Shown in pieces: positions 25,320 through 32,295 of a stretch of 64,000 nucleotides of DNA (position 1 is its first letter; the number at the start of each line of letters is the position of its first letter). A program made the position numbers and the translations under genes. This DNA comes from Nitrospirota bacterium (lineage in GTDB: Bacteria > Nitrospirota > Thermodesulfovibrionia > Thermodesulfovibrionales > JdFR-88). The stretch lies in assembly GCA_021812785.1 (NCBI GenBank), contig JAKAMR010000001.1, positions 9,834 through 73,833 on the forward strand, given 5' to 3'. Under the pieces are notes generated by a model that saw nothing but the letters and a program-made list of their open reading frames with translations, was not told where the DNA came from and did not search any database.

Positions 25320-25862
25320 TCATTTCAAAAGCGCTTCTATCTTGCTGACCATACCAGGCGATGTCCAGTCCTGGGAACCGTAATACCTGCTGGTAAGTTG
25401 CCCCTGCTTGTCTATGAGAAAAGACGCCGGCACCCCGAAGACCGCGTATAGATCGAACGCAACTTTCCTTTTAGGGTCTTCAAGGACCGGAAAGGGCAAC
25501 GGCTGGCGGGCCAGGAAATCCCTTACGGCCCCTTCCTCTGAATCTATGGAAACCGAAAGCACCTGGAAGTTCTGCCCCTTGAACTTTGCCGAAAGCTTCT
25601 CCAGTGAGGGGAGTTCCTCAACACAGGCGGGGCACCAGGTTGCCCAGAAATTAAGGAGCACCACCTTTCCCTTGAAGGAAGAAAGCGTGTAGGTCTTCCC
25701 GTCCGCCGCCTTCAGGCTGAAATCCGCAGCCTTTTCCGCGGCTGATGATACCGGCAAAAAACCCGGAGAACAAAAAAACATGGAAAACAGAAAAAACCCA
25801 AGAAAAGCCGTAAAGAACAATTCCGGAAAAGAAGAGTTTAATTGTTTATAAACCTTTAACAT
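25320..25862 (-). CDS. TlpA/ResA-type periplasmic thioredoxin
   Basis: 180 residues. N-terminal hydrophobic signal or anchor (ELFFTAFLGFFLFSMFFC) and a thioredoxin-fold domain from about residue 45: KVVLLNFWATWCPACVEELPSLEKL holds the active-site CPAC, and VFGVPASFLIDKQG holds the cis-Pro. This group reduces or isomerises periplasmic disulfides, often for cytochrome c maturation. The start ATG lies five bases after a consensus -10, so the mRNA is predicted to be leaderless. Confidence 0.9.
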   Translation of the reverse strand: MLKVYKQLNSSFPELFFTAFLGFFLFSMFFCSPGFLPVSSAAEKAADFSLKAADGKTYTLSSFKGKVVLLNFWATWCPACVEELPSLEKLSAKFKGQNFQVLSVSIDSEEGAVRDFLARQPLPFPVLEDPKRKVAFDLYAVFGVPASFLIDKQGQLTSRYYGSQDWTSPGMVSKIEALLK

Positions 25863-25867
25863 GGTTA

Positions 25868-25896
25868 ATTCTAGGCCGGACAGTATATTTTGTCAA
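25868..25896 (-). promoter_or_regulatory. Consensus promoter of the TlpA-like gene, leaderless
   Basis: Minus strand: perfect TTGACA (25891-25896), 17-bp spacer, TAGAAT (25868-25873), then TAACC and the ATG at 25862. The transcription start should fall on the start codon, so translation would not use a ribosome-binding site. Confidence 0.72.
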
Positions 25897-25923
25897 CAGG
25901 AGAAAAAGATGATGAAAGAGGAA

Positions 25924-25953
25924 GGGCCCTTCCTGTGGGAGGTGGAAGGGCCC
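25924..25953. promoter_or_regulatory. Strong hairpin / inverted repeat in divergent intergenic region
   Basis: GGGCCCTTCC (25924-25933) and GGAAGGGCCC (25944-25953) are perfect inverted repeats with a 10-base loop, lying between the TlpA-like gene (minus) and the Crp/Fnr gene (plus). No T run follows on either strand, so it is more likely an operator or a structured RNA than a terminator. Confidence 0.4.
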
Positions 25954-26128
25954 AGAGGGGATGGGAAATTCTAAATCTTGAATTCATATTACAAAATAGA
26001 AATATAATTGTCAAGGAAAATCGAAACTGATAGAATGTACGGCCCCCGTTTTTAGCGTCAACAAAAAAGTTGCCCGCCTTCATGAAAAAGTTGTTAGAAA
26101 AGACTTTTTTTTATTATCCTAGAGTGTC

Positions 26129-26800
26129 ATGCTCGAATTGGGAAAAATGGCCATATTCAGCTCGCTCTCCCGGGAGGAGGCCCTGTCCGTTGAGAATTTT
26201 TTCATCAGGGACTCTCGCAAAAAGAGGGAAACGATATTTTCAGAAGGCGACCCGCCATCATGGTTCTACATGGTAATCGAAGGCAAGGTGAAGATAACCA
26301 AGCTCTCCCAGGAAGGCAAGGAGATCATACTGGAGGTGGTCGGGCCAAACGATATATTCGGGGGGGTTGCCGTCGTAAGGGACCTTCCCTATCCGGCCAA
26401 CGCCATAGCCATGGAGGACTGCTCTCTTCTTAAGATATCCAGGGAGGACCTCATGGCGATATTAAAGAGGTTCCCGGCCGTTACCATGGCCATCTTCCAG
26501 AACCTTGGCCTGAGGCTGCAGAACTCCCACGAAAGCAGGAAAGAGATCGCGCTTGAGAAGGTGCTGGCGCGGATCGCCTCGCTACTTATAAAGCTGGGAA
26601 AGTCCGGGGAAAAAACGGCTGAGGGCGTATTATTGGATACTAAGCTGACGAAGCAGGAGATCGCGGAGATGGTGGGCACCACAGTTGAAACCTCCATCAG
26701 GACCATGAGCAGCCTGAAAAAAGAAGGCATTCTCGGGGAGAAAAACGGCTCTATCCTGATTAGGGACATGGAGCGCCTGAAAGAAAAAACCTCTCTTTAA
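26129..26800 (+). CDS. Crp/Fnr-family transcription regulator
   Basis: 223 residues. Cyclic-nucleotide-binding-like beta-roll at about 10-120 (FSEGDPPSWFYMVIEGKVKI, GPNDIFGGVAVV), dimer helix, then a winged HTH (LTKQEIAEMVGTTVETSIRT). The recognition helix has Glu and Arg in the ETSIR positions, the pair that reads a TGA half-site in CRP and FNR. The N-terminus lacks the cysteine cluster of oxygen-sensing FNR, so a nitric oxide/heme (DNR-like) or other signal is more likely. The ATG lies 8-11 bases after possible -10 hexamers (26112-26120) and has no clear ribosome site. A matching box lies 1.5 kb downstream. Confidence 0.92.
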   Translation: MLELGKMAIFSSLSREEALSVENFFIRDSRKKRETIFSEGDPPSWFYMVIEGKVKITKLSQEGKEIILEVVGPNDIFGGVAVVRDLPYPANAIAMEDCSLLKISREDLMAILKRFPAVTMAIFQNLGLRLQNSHESRKEIALEKVLARIASLLIKLGKSGEKTAEGVLLDTKLTKQEIAEMVGTTVETSIRTMSSLKKEGILGEKNGSILIRDMERLKEKTSL

Positions 26801-26884
26801 AAAAGAGGGGGGCGTCTGAACCGAAGGGCATAACGCCACCGGCGGTTCCCGTTTCCAGAGATCAGGTTTCAGGAACCAGGGCCA

Positions 26885-27682
26885 TTATGGCCCTTCCCCG
26901 CCTTTTTCAAATGCCGTGGCCCTTTCGAAATCCCTGAAAAGCCTCTCCCTTTTTTTAAACAGCGGGGGGTGTATGCGCCGCCTGCCGTTTATTCCTTTTC
27001 CCACACCCATATCCGCATGCAGCATCTCGTGATATACGACAAACCGGACATAATAGGAAGGGACTTTTTTTCTGTCCAGGACCGGATTTATGCGGATGAG
27101 GCCCAGGCCTGCACCCGTGCCGTCACAAAAAGGACTGAAGCTGCCAAGGGTACGCTTCCTTACCGCACCGGATTTTCCACTCACGAAAGAAGGGGGCCTT
27201 TTCCCCCATGTTATGTGGCAGGCGAGCCTCCCCTCGAAATACTCCATGTTGAGCGAATCATATATTTCCCGCAGGTTGTGAAATCTGCCCAAAGTCCGTA
27301 GAAGCCTGTCTTTCCGCCCCGGGACCGGTTTTTTAAGCTCCGCTTCATTTTCCTTTATGAACTGGCCAAGAAGGGGAAAGCGGACGCCTTTTTTCCCGTT
27401 CATTATGAACCGGGCCACCTCCCGAATGACCTCCGGACCCGCCTTAAGAAATATCCTGTGGAGCCTCAAGCTTATGGTCTCCGGGCTCCGCCTGCCGGAT
27501 AAAAAACAAAAACCCTTGTCCTGCGGATTTTTCCCTTTTCTGACAGATAAAACGCTGACACGGTTGGAGGTGACCGACAGCGAAACAGGTCTGCCAGTGA
27601 GAAGGCATATTTGCTCCCTTAGCCCGCGCTCATCGGTCTCAAAAGGCAGAGCGCATTGGGGTTTTAATTTTTCTTCGGGCAT
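26885..27682 (-). CDS. SprT-like metallopeptidase-fold protein
   Basis: 265 residues. The core LREIYDSLNMEYFEGRLACHITWGK, followed by YVRFVVYHEMLHADMG, matches SprT-like domains: NxxYF at the start and the zinc motif HEMLH. The C-terminal HPPLFKKRERLF supplies the usual third-ligand region. The N-terminal 120 residues are specific to this bacterial subgroup. A substrate is not known. Convergent with the Crp/Fnr gene. The A-rich tract at 27501-27514 is read within it. Confidence 0.8.
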   Translation of the reverse strand: MPEEKLKPQCALPFETDERGLREQICLLTGRPVSLSVTSNRVSVLSVRKGKNPQDKGFCFLSGRRSPETISLRLHRIFLKAGPEVIREVARFIMNGKKGVRFPLLGQFIKENEAELKKPVPGRKDRLLRTLGRFHNLREIYDSLNMEYFEGRLACHITWGKRPPSFVSGKSGAVRKRTLGSFSPFCDGTGAGLGLIRINPVLDRKKVPSYYVRFVVYHEMLHADMGVGKGINGRRRIHPPLFKKRERLFRDFERATAFEKGGEGP

Positions 27683-27730
27683 TCAATAATATAATTCAGG
27701 GAGTAAAAATAAATCACCCGTTTGGCGCAA

Positions 27731-27775
27731 GAACCTGCCTCAAAAGCGATTTTTAAGCGGTTTTGAGGCAGGTTC
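27731..27775. repeat. 15-bp perfect inverted repeat (hairpin)
   Basis: GAACCTGCCTCAAAA (27731-27745) pairs perfectly with TTTTGAGGCAGGTTC (27761-27775) across a 15-base loop, in the 104-base gap between two minus-strand genes. It could act as a terminator for the upstream gene. The arm resembles the left end of the 13589 element, hinting at a dispersed family. Confidence 0.55.
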
Positions 27776-27786
27776 AGCCAAAGATC

Positions 27787-28197
27787 TCACTCCGGGGCCT
27801 TCGTGTAAATGGTGGCCAGCATATTGTAGACAAACAGCGCTATGGAGAAGACCTCCAGCCCGCCAAAGGCCGAAGAGACCGTTCTGTAGATCCCCGCCCG
27901 CGGGTTATAATATGCGGCAAGGTAAAAGCCCAGCATGCCAAGGAGGCCGGCGTTCGCCGTCCAGAACTGAAGGATGGCCACGGCCCTGCTCTTAAGCGTC
28001 CGCCCCGCAAACCTTGGCAGGATATGGTAGCCCACGCCGTAGATCATCATCGAGACCCAGCCCAGGAGCATAAGATGCGAATGAATGAATTTTAGCGGCA
28101 GATATCTGTTGTTTGAAAGCATGGCCACGCCGATAAGCGACGATGTCATAAGATAAAAGATGCTCATGAAGATAAAACTCTTGACGAACCTGTCCAT
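27787..28197 (-). CDS. Single-module heme-copper oxidase subunit I-like membrane protein
   Basis: 136 residues from the ATG at 28197 (the open frame extends 13 codons to a TTG). Four membrane segments. FIHSHLMLLGWVSMMIYGVGYHILPRF contains paired histidines in the pattern of helix II of cbb3/NO-reductase subunit I, and the rest resembles a fragment of that fold. It is far too short for a full oxidase (about 450 residues). Such stand-alone cbb3-subunit-I-like proteins occur near nitrosative-stress genes; function unknown. Divergent from the DUF1858 operon with the TGAT-N4-ATCA box between. Confidence 0.72.
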   Translation of the reverse strand: MDRFVKSFIFMSIFYLMTSSLIGVAMLSNNRYLPLKFIHSHLMLLGWVSMMIYGVGYHILPRFAGRTLKSRAVAILQFWTANAGLLGMLGFYLAAYYNPRAGIYRTVSSAFGGLEVFSIALFVYNMLATIYTKAPE

Positions 28198-28325
28198 GAG
28201 GATTTTTTCCCCTTTCCTTAATTTTTCACCTGTCAAGATTCTACCCTGTTGCCGTTAAAGCCCGCCATGATCGCCATCATAAGTGAAAAACCGGCAGCCG
28301 CCAAAAAATTTTATAAACCCCGCAT

Positions 28326-28367
28326 ATGATATTTATCATGGCTGGCCCTCAAGACATGGGTTATCAT
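28326..28367 (+). promoter_or_regulatory. Crp/Fnr-type box with class II promoter spacing
   Basis: ATGATATTTATCAT (28326-28339) is a perfect palindrome with the TGAT-N4-ATCA core of Fnr/Dnr sites. A TATCAT -10 (28362-28367) puts the predicted start near 28374, so the box is centred at about -41.5, the classical activator position. The DUF1858 gene starts at 28403. The Crp/Fnr gene at 26129 is an obvious candidate activator. Confidence 0.65.
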
Positions 28368-28402
28368 AAAGACAGGATATCAAAAGAAGGAGGGCGCTTA
28401 AA

Positions 28403-28627
28403 ATGGCAACCGTGAATAAAGTAACCAAAGACTCCATCATAGGCGAGGTTATAAACCAGAGCCCGGAGGCAAAAAAGATAATAGAGAAATATTTCGGCAA
28501 CGGGTGCTTCACATGCCCCGGCATGAAAGTGGAAACCCTTGCCTTTGGCGCAACCATGCACAATATGGATCCTGTCAAGATCATAAATGAGATAAACGCG
28601 TTGAACGAGGAGGGTAAAAATGGATAG
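28403..28627 (+). CDS. DUF1858 (hybrid-cluster-protein-associated redox disulfide) protein
   Basis: 74 residues. Matches the short DUF1858 domain: TKDSIIGEVINQSPEAKKI, then YFGNGCFTCPGMKVETLAF with the redox CxxC, and PVKIINEINAL. Thought to be a small redox partner linked to hybrid cluster protein and nitric oxide defence. An upstream Crp/Fnr-type box suggests anaerobic or nitrosative induction. Its end overlaps a 27-codon ORF and then a small Cys-rich gene. Confidence 0.88.
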   Translation: MATVNKVTKDSIIGEVINQSPEAKKIIEKYFGNGCFTCPGMKVETLAFGATMHNMDPVKIINEINALNEEGKNG

Positions 28628-28703
28628 AGAGCGTAACCCACAGGGCAAGCGAGCGAATCTGGAACATGATTTCATCCTTACATTCGATGCACGGAGGGCA
28701 TAA
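28620..28703 (+). CDS. Possible 27-residue peptide within a repeat unit
   Basis: ATG with a perfect ribosome site (AGGAGGG, 6 bases upstream), overlapping the DUF1858 stop by 8 bases and stopping 2 bases before the next ATG, so it fits the operon like a coupled gene. The peptide begins MDRERNPQGKRAN and is basic. The same DNA (GGCAAGCGAGC ... TCCTTACATTCGAT ... ATAAAAATG) recurs at 62.84-62.95 kb with shorter micro-ORFs. It may be a coupling peptide or only a repeat. Confidence 0.4.
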   Translation: MDRERNPQGKRANLEHDFILTFDARRA

Positions 28704-28705
28704 AA

Positions 28706-28834
28706 ATGAAGGTTAAATGTTTCGTCTGCGGGGCCGAGGAAACGGACAGGGTGTATCTGCACTGCGTGCATGAGGGGCAGGAAAAACTGGTCTGCACCAG
28801 GTGCCTCCCCATGCTGATCCACGGGGCCCATTAG
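28706..28834 (+). CDS. Small four-cysteine zinc-ribbon-like protein
   Basis: 42 residues: MKVKCFVCGAEETDR, then HCVHEG and LVCTRCLPMLIHG. Two CxxC pairs (C5/C8 and the pair in VCTRC) plus HCVH suggest a metal-binding knuckle. GGAGGG ribosome site 7 bases upstream. Last gene of the DUF1858 operon, so probably part of the same redox response. Too short for default gene prediction. Not a named family to my knowledge. Confidence 0.7.
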   Translation: MKVKCFVCGAEETDRVYLHCVHEGQEKLVCTRCLPMLIHGAH

Positions 28835-28878
28835 CTCCAGACGGGGCTTCCGGCTACTACTGTCCGGGAGCCTTTCCC

Positions 28879-29003
28879 GTCTCTCACAATCCTTTTAGAG
28901 ACGTTCCCAGTCTCTCACAATCCTTTTAGAGACGTTCCCAGTCTCTCACAATCCTTTTTGGAGACGTTCCCAGCCTCTTACAGTCCTTTTTGGAGACGTT
29001 CAA
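28879..29003. repeat. Tandem array of hairpin units from the 3' end of the phosphoesterase gene
   Basis: Four units of 31-32 bp: 28879-28909, 28910-28940, 28941-28972 and a diverged one from 28973 that contains the last codons and stop of the phosphoesterase gene. The first two units are identical. Each contains GTCTCT ... AGAGAC (or GGAGAC), an inverted repeat forming a stem, separated by GTTCCCA. It appears to have expanded outward from the coding end. Not CRISPR: spacers are identical 7-mers. Confidence 0.8.
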
Positions 29004-29727
29004 TGAGCGGCGGGGGCAGCCCTGCCGCTCTCATCTTATGTTGCGTTGTCCCTATGTCGTAAGGTACGCGCACGAACTCCGCCCCGGCGCCGGTTAAAAG
29101 CAGATAGCAGGCCCTGGGGTCTCCGTCCCGGGGCTGGCCAACGCTGCCTGCGTTTATGATATACCGGCACCCCGCCCTGTCCAGCTCCGCGCCTTCCTTG
29201 TAAGCCGTTATCTCGCCCAAAGGTGAGCGCTCCATGACGAACGGCAGGTGACTATGGCCTATAAGGCAAACCCTTTCCCTGAAATGCTCGAAATTTACCT
29301 TTGCCTGGGAAAAATCAAGAAGATAGTGCCACTTTTCCGGTTCATATGGGCTGCCGTGGACAAGAAACAGCCCGGCTTCCTCCACCCTGTTGACAAGAGG
29401 AAGACCTTCAAGTGCTGCCCTGTTTTCAGCCGAGAGGACCCCATCCGTCCAGCGTATGGCCTCCTGGGCATGCGGATTGAAATAACTTGTGCTTGTAAGC
29501 CCGAGGACCGCCCAGTCATGGTTTCCGGCAACGCCCTGCAAGGCATTTTTTTTTATGGTGGCAACGCACTCGTTGGGGTTAGGTCCGTAGCCCACAGCGT
29601 CCCCAAGGAACAGAACGGAACGCTTGCCCCCTGGGGCCTGGGCTGCCTTCAGGTCTATATCGGCAAGAACCGCGTCCAGCGCCTCAAGATTTCCGTGCAC
29701 ATCCGAGATCACGGCGAAAAGATCCAT
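28978..29727 (-). CDS. Metallophosphoesterase (calcineurin-like)
   Basis: 249 residues. All superfamily motifs are in order: AVISDVHGNLEALD (motif I), LGDAVGYGPNPNECV (II), GVAGNHDW (III), LVHGSP and IGHSHLPFV (His metal ligands), and NAGSVGQPRDGDP. This is the YfcE/diadenosine-polyphosphatase-like cytosolic group that acts on phosphodiesters or nucleotides; substrate not determined. The last ten codons are the founder of the tandem hairpin array that follows the stop. Confidence 0.9.
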   Translation of the reverse strand: MDLFAVISDVHGNLEALDAVLADIDLKAAQAPGGKRSVLFLGDAVGYGPNPNECVATIKKNALQGVAGNHDWAVLGLTSTSYFNPHAQEAIRWTDGVLSAENRAALEGLPLVNRVEEAGLFLVHGSPYEPEKWHYLLDFSQAKVNFEHFRERVCLIGHSHLPFVMERSPLGEITAYKEGAELDRAGCRYIINAGSVGQPRDGDPRACYLLLTGAGAEFVRVPYDIGTTQHKMRAAGLPPPLIERLQKGL

Positions 29728-29785
29728 AATTCCATCTTAGCCCAAGTGGCGGCAGATAACTATCAGAAGGAGGGCACAAGAAGGA

Positions 29786-29934
29786 GGGCGGATGGTATGA
29801 GCGCAACGGGTTTTTTTGGCGCGGGCGCGTCACATGATCCAGCGGCATCCAGGAAGACCCGGCGCGGTATGCGCGGTTTTTTTGCTGGCAAAAAAAGTGA
29901 GCCGCTACTCAAGCGGAGCGAGGCCATCCGCCCC
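29786..29934. repeat. Interspersed element with terminal inverted repeats, copy 2
   Basis: 149 bp from GGGCGGATGG to CCATCCGCCC, homologous to 14441-14584. It differs by small indels, mainly expanded T or A runs. It lies between the phosphoesterase start (29727) and nusB (ends 29964) and contains no gene. No target-site duplication is obvious at either copy. Confidence 0.75.
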
Positions 29935-29963
29935 CATGCGGATCCTTTGTTTTTGTAAGGCTT

Positions 29964-30380
29964 TCAGCCAGCCGTTTTTCTTTCGGATTTGGCTATCTTG
30001 TCCAAGATGCCGTTTATGAAGGCCGAAGATTCCTTCATGGAGAATTTCTTTGCTATTTCAAGGGCCTCGTTTATAACGACGGCTGGCGGCGTTCCTTGTT
30101 CAAAGAGCAGCTCATAGGCCGCTGCCCGAAGGACGTTCCTGTCCACAAGGGCCATGCGCTCAAGGACCCAGTTTTCAGCATGCCTGCGAATGACGGAATC
30201 GATCTCCTCCTGGTGGCAGACAGTTCCCTCGACGATGCGTTCGGCAAAGGCCCTCACATCATCCGGCTCATCCAGGGGATGCCAGAATGAGGCATAAAAA
30301 GCCTCGCCCGGCTTTTCAGAGTTGAAATCGAGCTGAAACAGCATCTGGAGGGCGTATTCTCTGGCCTTTCTTCGTTTCAT
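29964..30380 (-). CDS. nusB: Transcription antitermination factor NusB
   Basis: 138 residues, all-helical NusB. Opening KRRKAREYALQMLFQLDFN, then VEGTVCHQEEIDSVIRRHAENW, RMALVDRNVLRAAAYELLF and PPAVVINEALEIAKKFS are diagnostic. It works with NusE (S10) on boxA RNA in rRNA antitermination. It follows ribH on the same strand, the usual ribH-nusB order, but with a 201-base gap filled by an A-rich repetitive stretch. Confidence 0.96.
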   Translation of the reverse strand: MKRRKAREYALQMLFQLDFNSEKPGEAFYASFWHPLDEPDDVRAFAERIVEGTVCHQEEIDSVIRRHAENWVLERMALVDRNVLRAAAYELLFEQGTPPAVVINEALEIAKKFSMKESSAFINGILDKIAKSERKTAG

Positions 30381-30504
30381 AATACCTTATACCTTCACTT
30401 GGCGCATCATTTCTACCTGTCGCATAAAAAAAAGTAAAATCCTTTCATTTGGACATCGGGGGGCCTTTCCTGTATGGGCACGCCAAAGTTTCCCCGGTCA
30501 GGGG

Positions 30505-30546
30505 AACCAAAATCAAAAATCAAAAATCAAAAAAGCAAAAGACAAG
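30505..30546. repeat. AAAATC tandem tract in the ribH-nusB gap
   Basis: Short tandem repeats of CAAAAAT followed by AAAAAAGCAAAAGACAAG. One of many A-rich CAAAAA-type tracts in this window. It occupies the ribH-nusB gap and shows no promoter or gene. Confidence 0.6.
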
Positions 30547-30581
30547 AAAATCTGAAATTTAAAAAGGACCTTTTTCTTTTT

Positions 30582-31046
30582 TTAGGGGAGTTTTTTAAGG
30601 AGCCTTGCCATCTCTATGGCCGTCAGGGCCGCATCCCATCCTTTATTGCCGCTTTTCGTTCCCGCACGCTCTATTGCCTGTTCTATGGTGTCAGAGGTGA
30701 TGACGCCGAAGGCAATGGGCACTCCGGTTTCAAGCGAAGCCTGGGCCACTCCCTTGGAGACCTCGGCCGCCACATAGTCAAAATGCGGAGTCCCTCCCCT
30801 GATAACCGCTCCGAGGCAGATAACGGCATCATAGCCCCCGTTTTTGGCGACCCTCTTTGCCACCAGGGGGATCTCAAACGCCCCCGGCACGCGCATCACG
30901 TCTATATCCGAATCGGCTGCCCCGTGCCTCAAAAGGGCGTCTTTTGCCCCTTCCAGGAGCTTTGCCGTAATGAAATCATTGAAACGGCCCACCACGAGCC
31001 CGAACTTAAGTCCCTCTGCCTTCAGCTCTCCCTCAAATTGTCTCAT
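30582..31046 (-). CDS. ribH: 6,7-dimethyl-8-ribityllumazine synthase
   Basis: 154 residues. Condenses 5-amino-6-ribitylaminouracil with dihydroxybutanone phosphate in riboflavin synthesis. Family motifs: [54 protein letters not shown] (with catalytic-site His in the THFDYV-type position) and [29 protein letters not shown] ribosome site. No other rib gene and no FMN riboswitch are seen nearby. Confidence 0.96.
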   Translation of the reverse strand: MRQFEGELKAEGLKFGLVVGRFNDFITAKLLEGAKDALLRHGAADSDIDVMRVPGAFEIPLVAKRVAKNGGYDAVICLGAVIRGGTPHFDYVAAEVSKGVAQASLETGVPIAFGVITSDTIEQAIERAGTKSGNKGWDAALTAIEMARLLKKLP

Positions 31047-31286
31047 GCCTTTTATCCTCCCGCCCCGGTTCTAATTGATATAAAAAGTCCCAAAGCCGAA
31101 CTCACATTTTACTGTATTTGCGCCATCCGGCACAAGGCAAACTTTTTTTCTTTTTTTGAGAGAGAGGAAAATAAAATATGAAATGCTCTTTTATGCCGTG
31201 GCGGCCTTCTTGAAAAACTCCCCATGCGGTTAAAAAAGACCTCCCGGTTCAGCTAAGCCCGCGGGGTACGTTTCCCCGGTTCGGGT

Positions 31287-32192
31287 TCACGCTGAGCTTT
31301 TTAATTTGGCTGTCCTTGCCGGTATTCTCCGGTGGACTTGACCTAATTTGTATCCGGCCAACTTAAGGCAGTTTCTTATCACCCATTCCGGGAGCAAATG
31401 GTAAGCACGGCGGGAAATGATATATGACAACTCGGAAAGGACATATCTCCAGCCTTCCTTCCCGGCGGACCCGAATTCCCTGAGCAGCCATTTTTCCTCT
31501 TCATGAAAAACCCCGATATCAAAATACCGCCTGAATTCCTGGAACACCCCATAATTGTGCGAGTGATAGACGTCCGCACCGGCCTCGTATGCCAGCTCGA
31601 AACCGCTCAGGAGCATCCTGGCCCCAGCCAGCATGTCCTCACCAAATATCACACCTTCCTTGAACCAGCCGGTCTCTTCCAGCGCCGTCTTTCTGTATGC
31701 GGCAAACGAGTTGGAGATAAAAGCGGCCTTCAGACCCAACCGGGACTTGTCTGCAAGCCGTCTCCTGGAGGAGTTATCGGGGTAATTGTACAGCCTCAGA
31801 TGGGCCGCGAAAGGGGTGGCGTCAGGGCCCGGAAGCTGCCGTCCAAATGAAGCGCCCGTTTTTTCGTCCATGGCGATGGGGCGCACAAGGTTTTCTATGG
31901 ATGCCCTGCCTGCAGGCAGGGCATCCTGGGTCATGTAGACCAGTATGTCCCCGCTTGCGGCCTTCCCCCCCAGATTCCTTGTTCCGCCGTGGTCAAAGTC
32001 CCCCCTGTCAATAATTAAAGTGCGTGCGCCGCACGAGCTGGCCACGGATACAGTATCGTCTGATGATGAAGAATCCACAACCAGTATCTCGCACCGCACC
32101 GATTGCTCATTCAGAGAGTTAAGCAGCGTGCCGATAACGCGCCCTGCGTTCAGGGTGGGGATTATGACGCTTATCTTTCCGGTTAAAGCCAT
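31287..32192 (-). CDS. GT2 glycosyltransferase (rhamnosyltransferase-like)
   Basis: 301 residues, GT-A fold. KISVIIPTLNAGRVIGTLL opens the domain; VDSSSSDDT and GDILVYMTQDALP give the nucleotide-binding acidic motif (QDALP in place of DxD). The pattern FDHGGTRNLGGK is common in RfbN/RfbF-type rhamnosyltransferases. Last gene of the surface polysaccharide cluster. Linkage and sugar cannot be read from sequence. Confidence 0.85.
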   Translation of the reverse strand: MALTGKISVIIPTLNAGRVIGTLLNSLNEQSVRCEILVVDSSSSDDTVSVASSCGARTLIIDRGDFDHGGTRNLGGKAASGDILVYMTQDALPAGRASIENLVRPIAMDEKTGASFGRQLPGPDATPFAAHLRLYNYPDNSSRRRLADKSRLGLKAAFISNSFAAYRKTALEETGWFKEGVIFGEDMLAGARMLLSGFELAYEAGADVYHSHNYGVFQEFRRYFDIGVFHEEEKWLLREFGSAGKEGWRYVLSELSYIISRRAYHLLPEWVIRNCLKLAGYKLGQVHRRIPARTAKLKSSA

Positions 32193-32295
32193 TTTTTATT
32201 TATGCGCCTTTTGAAACGAAAACCCTGCAAAAAAACTGTTAAATCGATTAAACCGCGGCGCTTTCAGCTCAATAGCCTTTCCTCAAAACGGCGGC

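Noticed and set aside
28364..28831. 155-codon minus-strand frame across the DUF1858 operon
   Set aside because: Antisense to three frames with good ribosome sites and recognisable Cys motifs; its own translation is not family-like.
28879..29003. Possible CRISPR array
   Set aside because: Intervals between repeats are identical 7-mers and one unit is coding sequence; there are no variable spacers and no cas genes.
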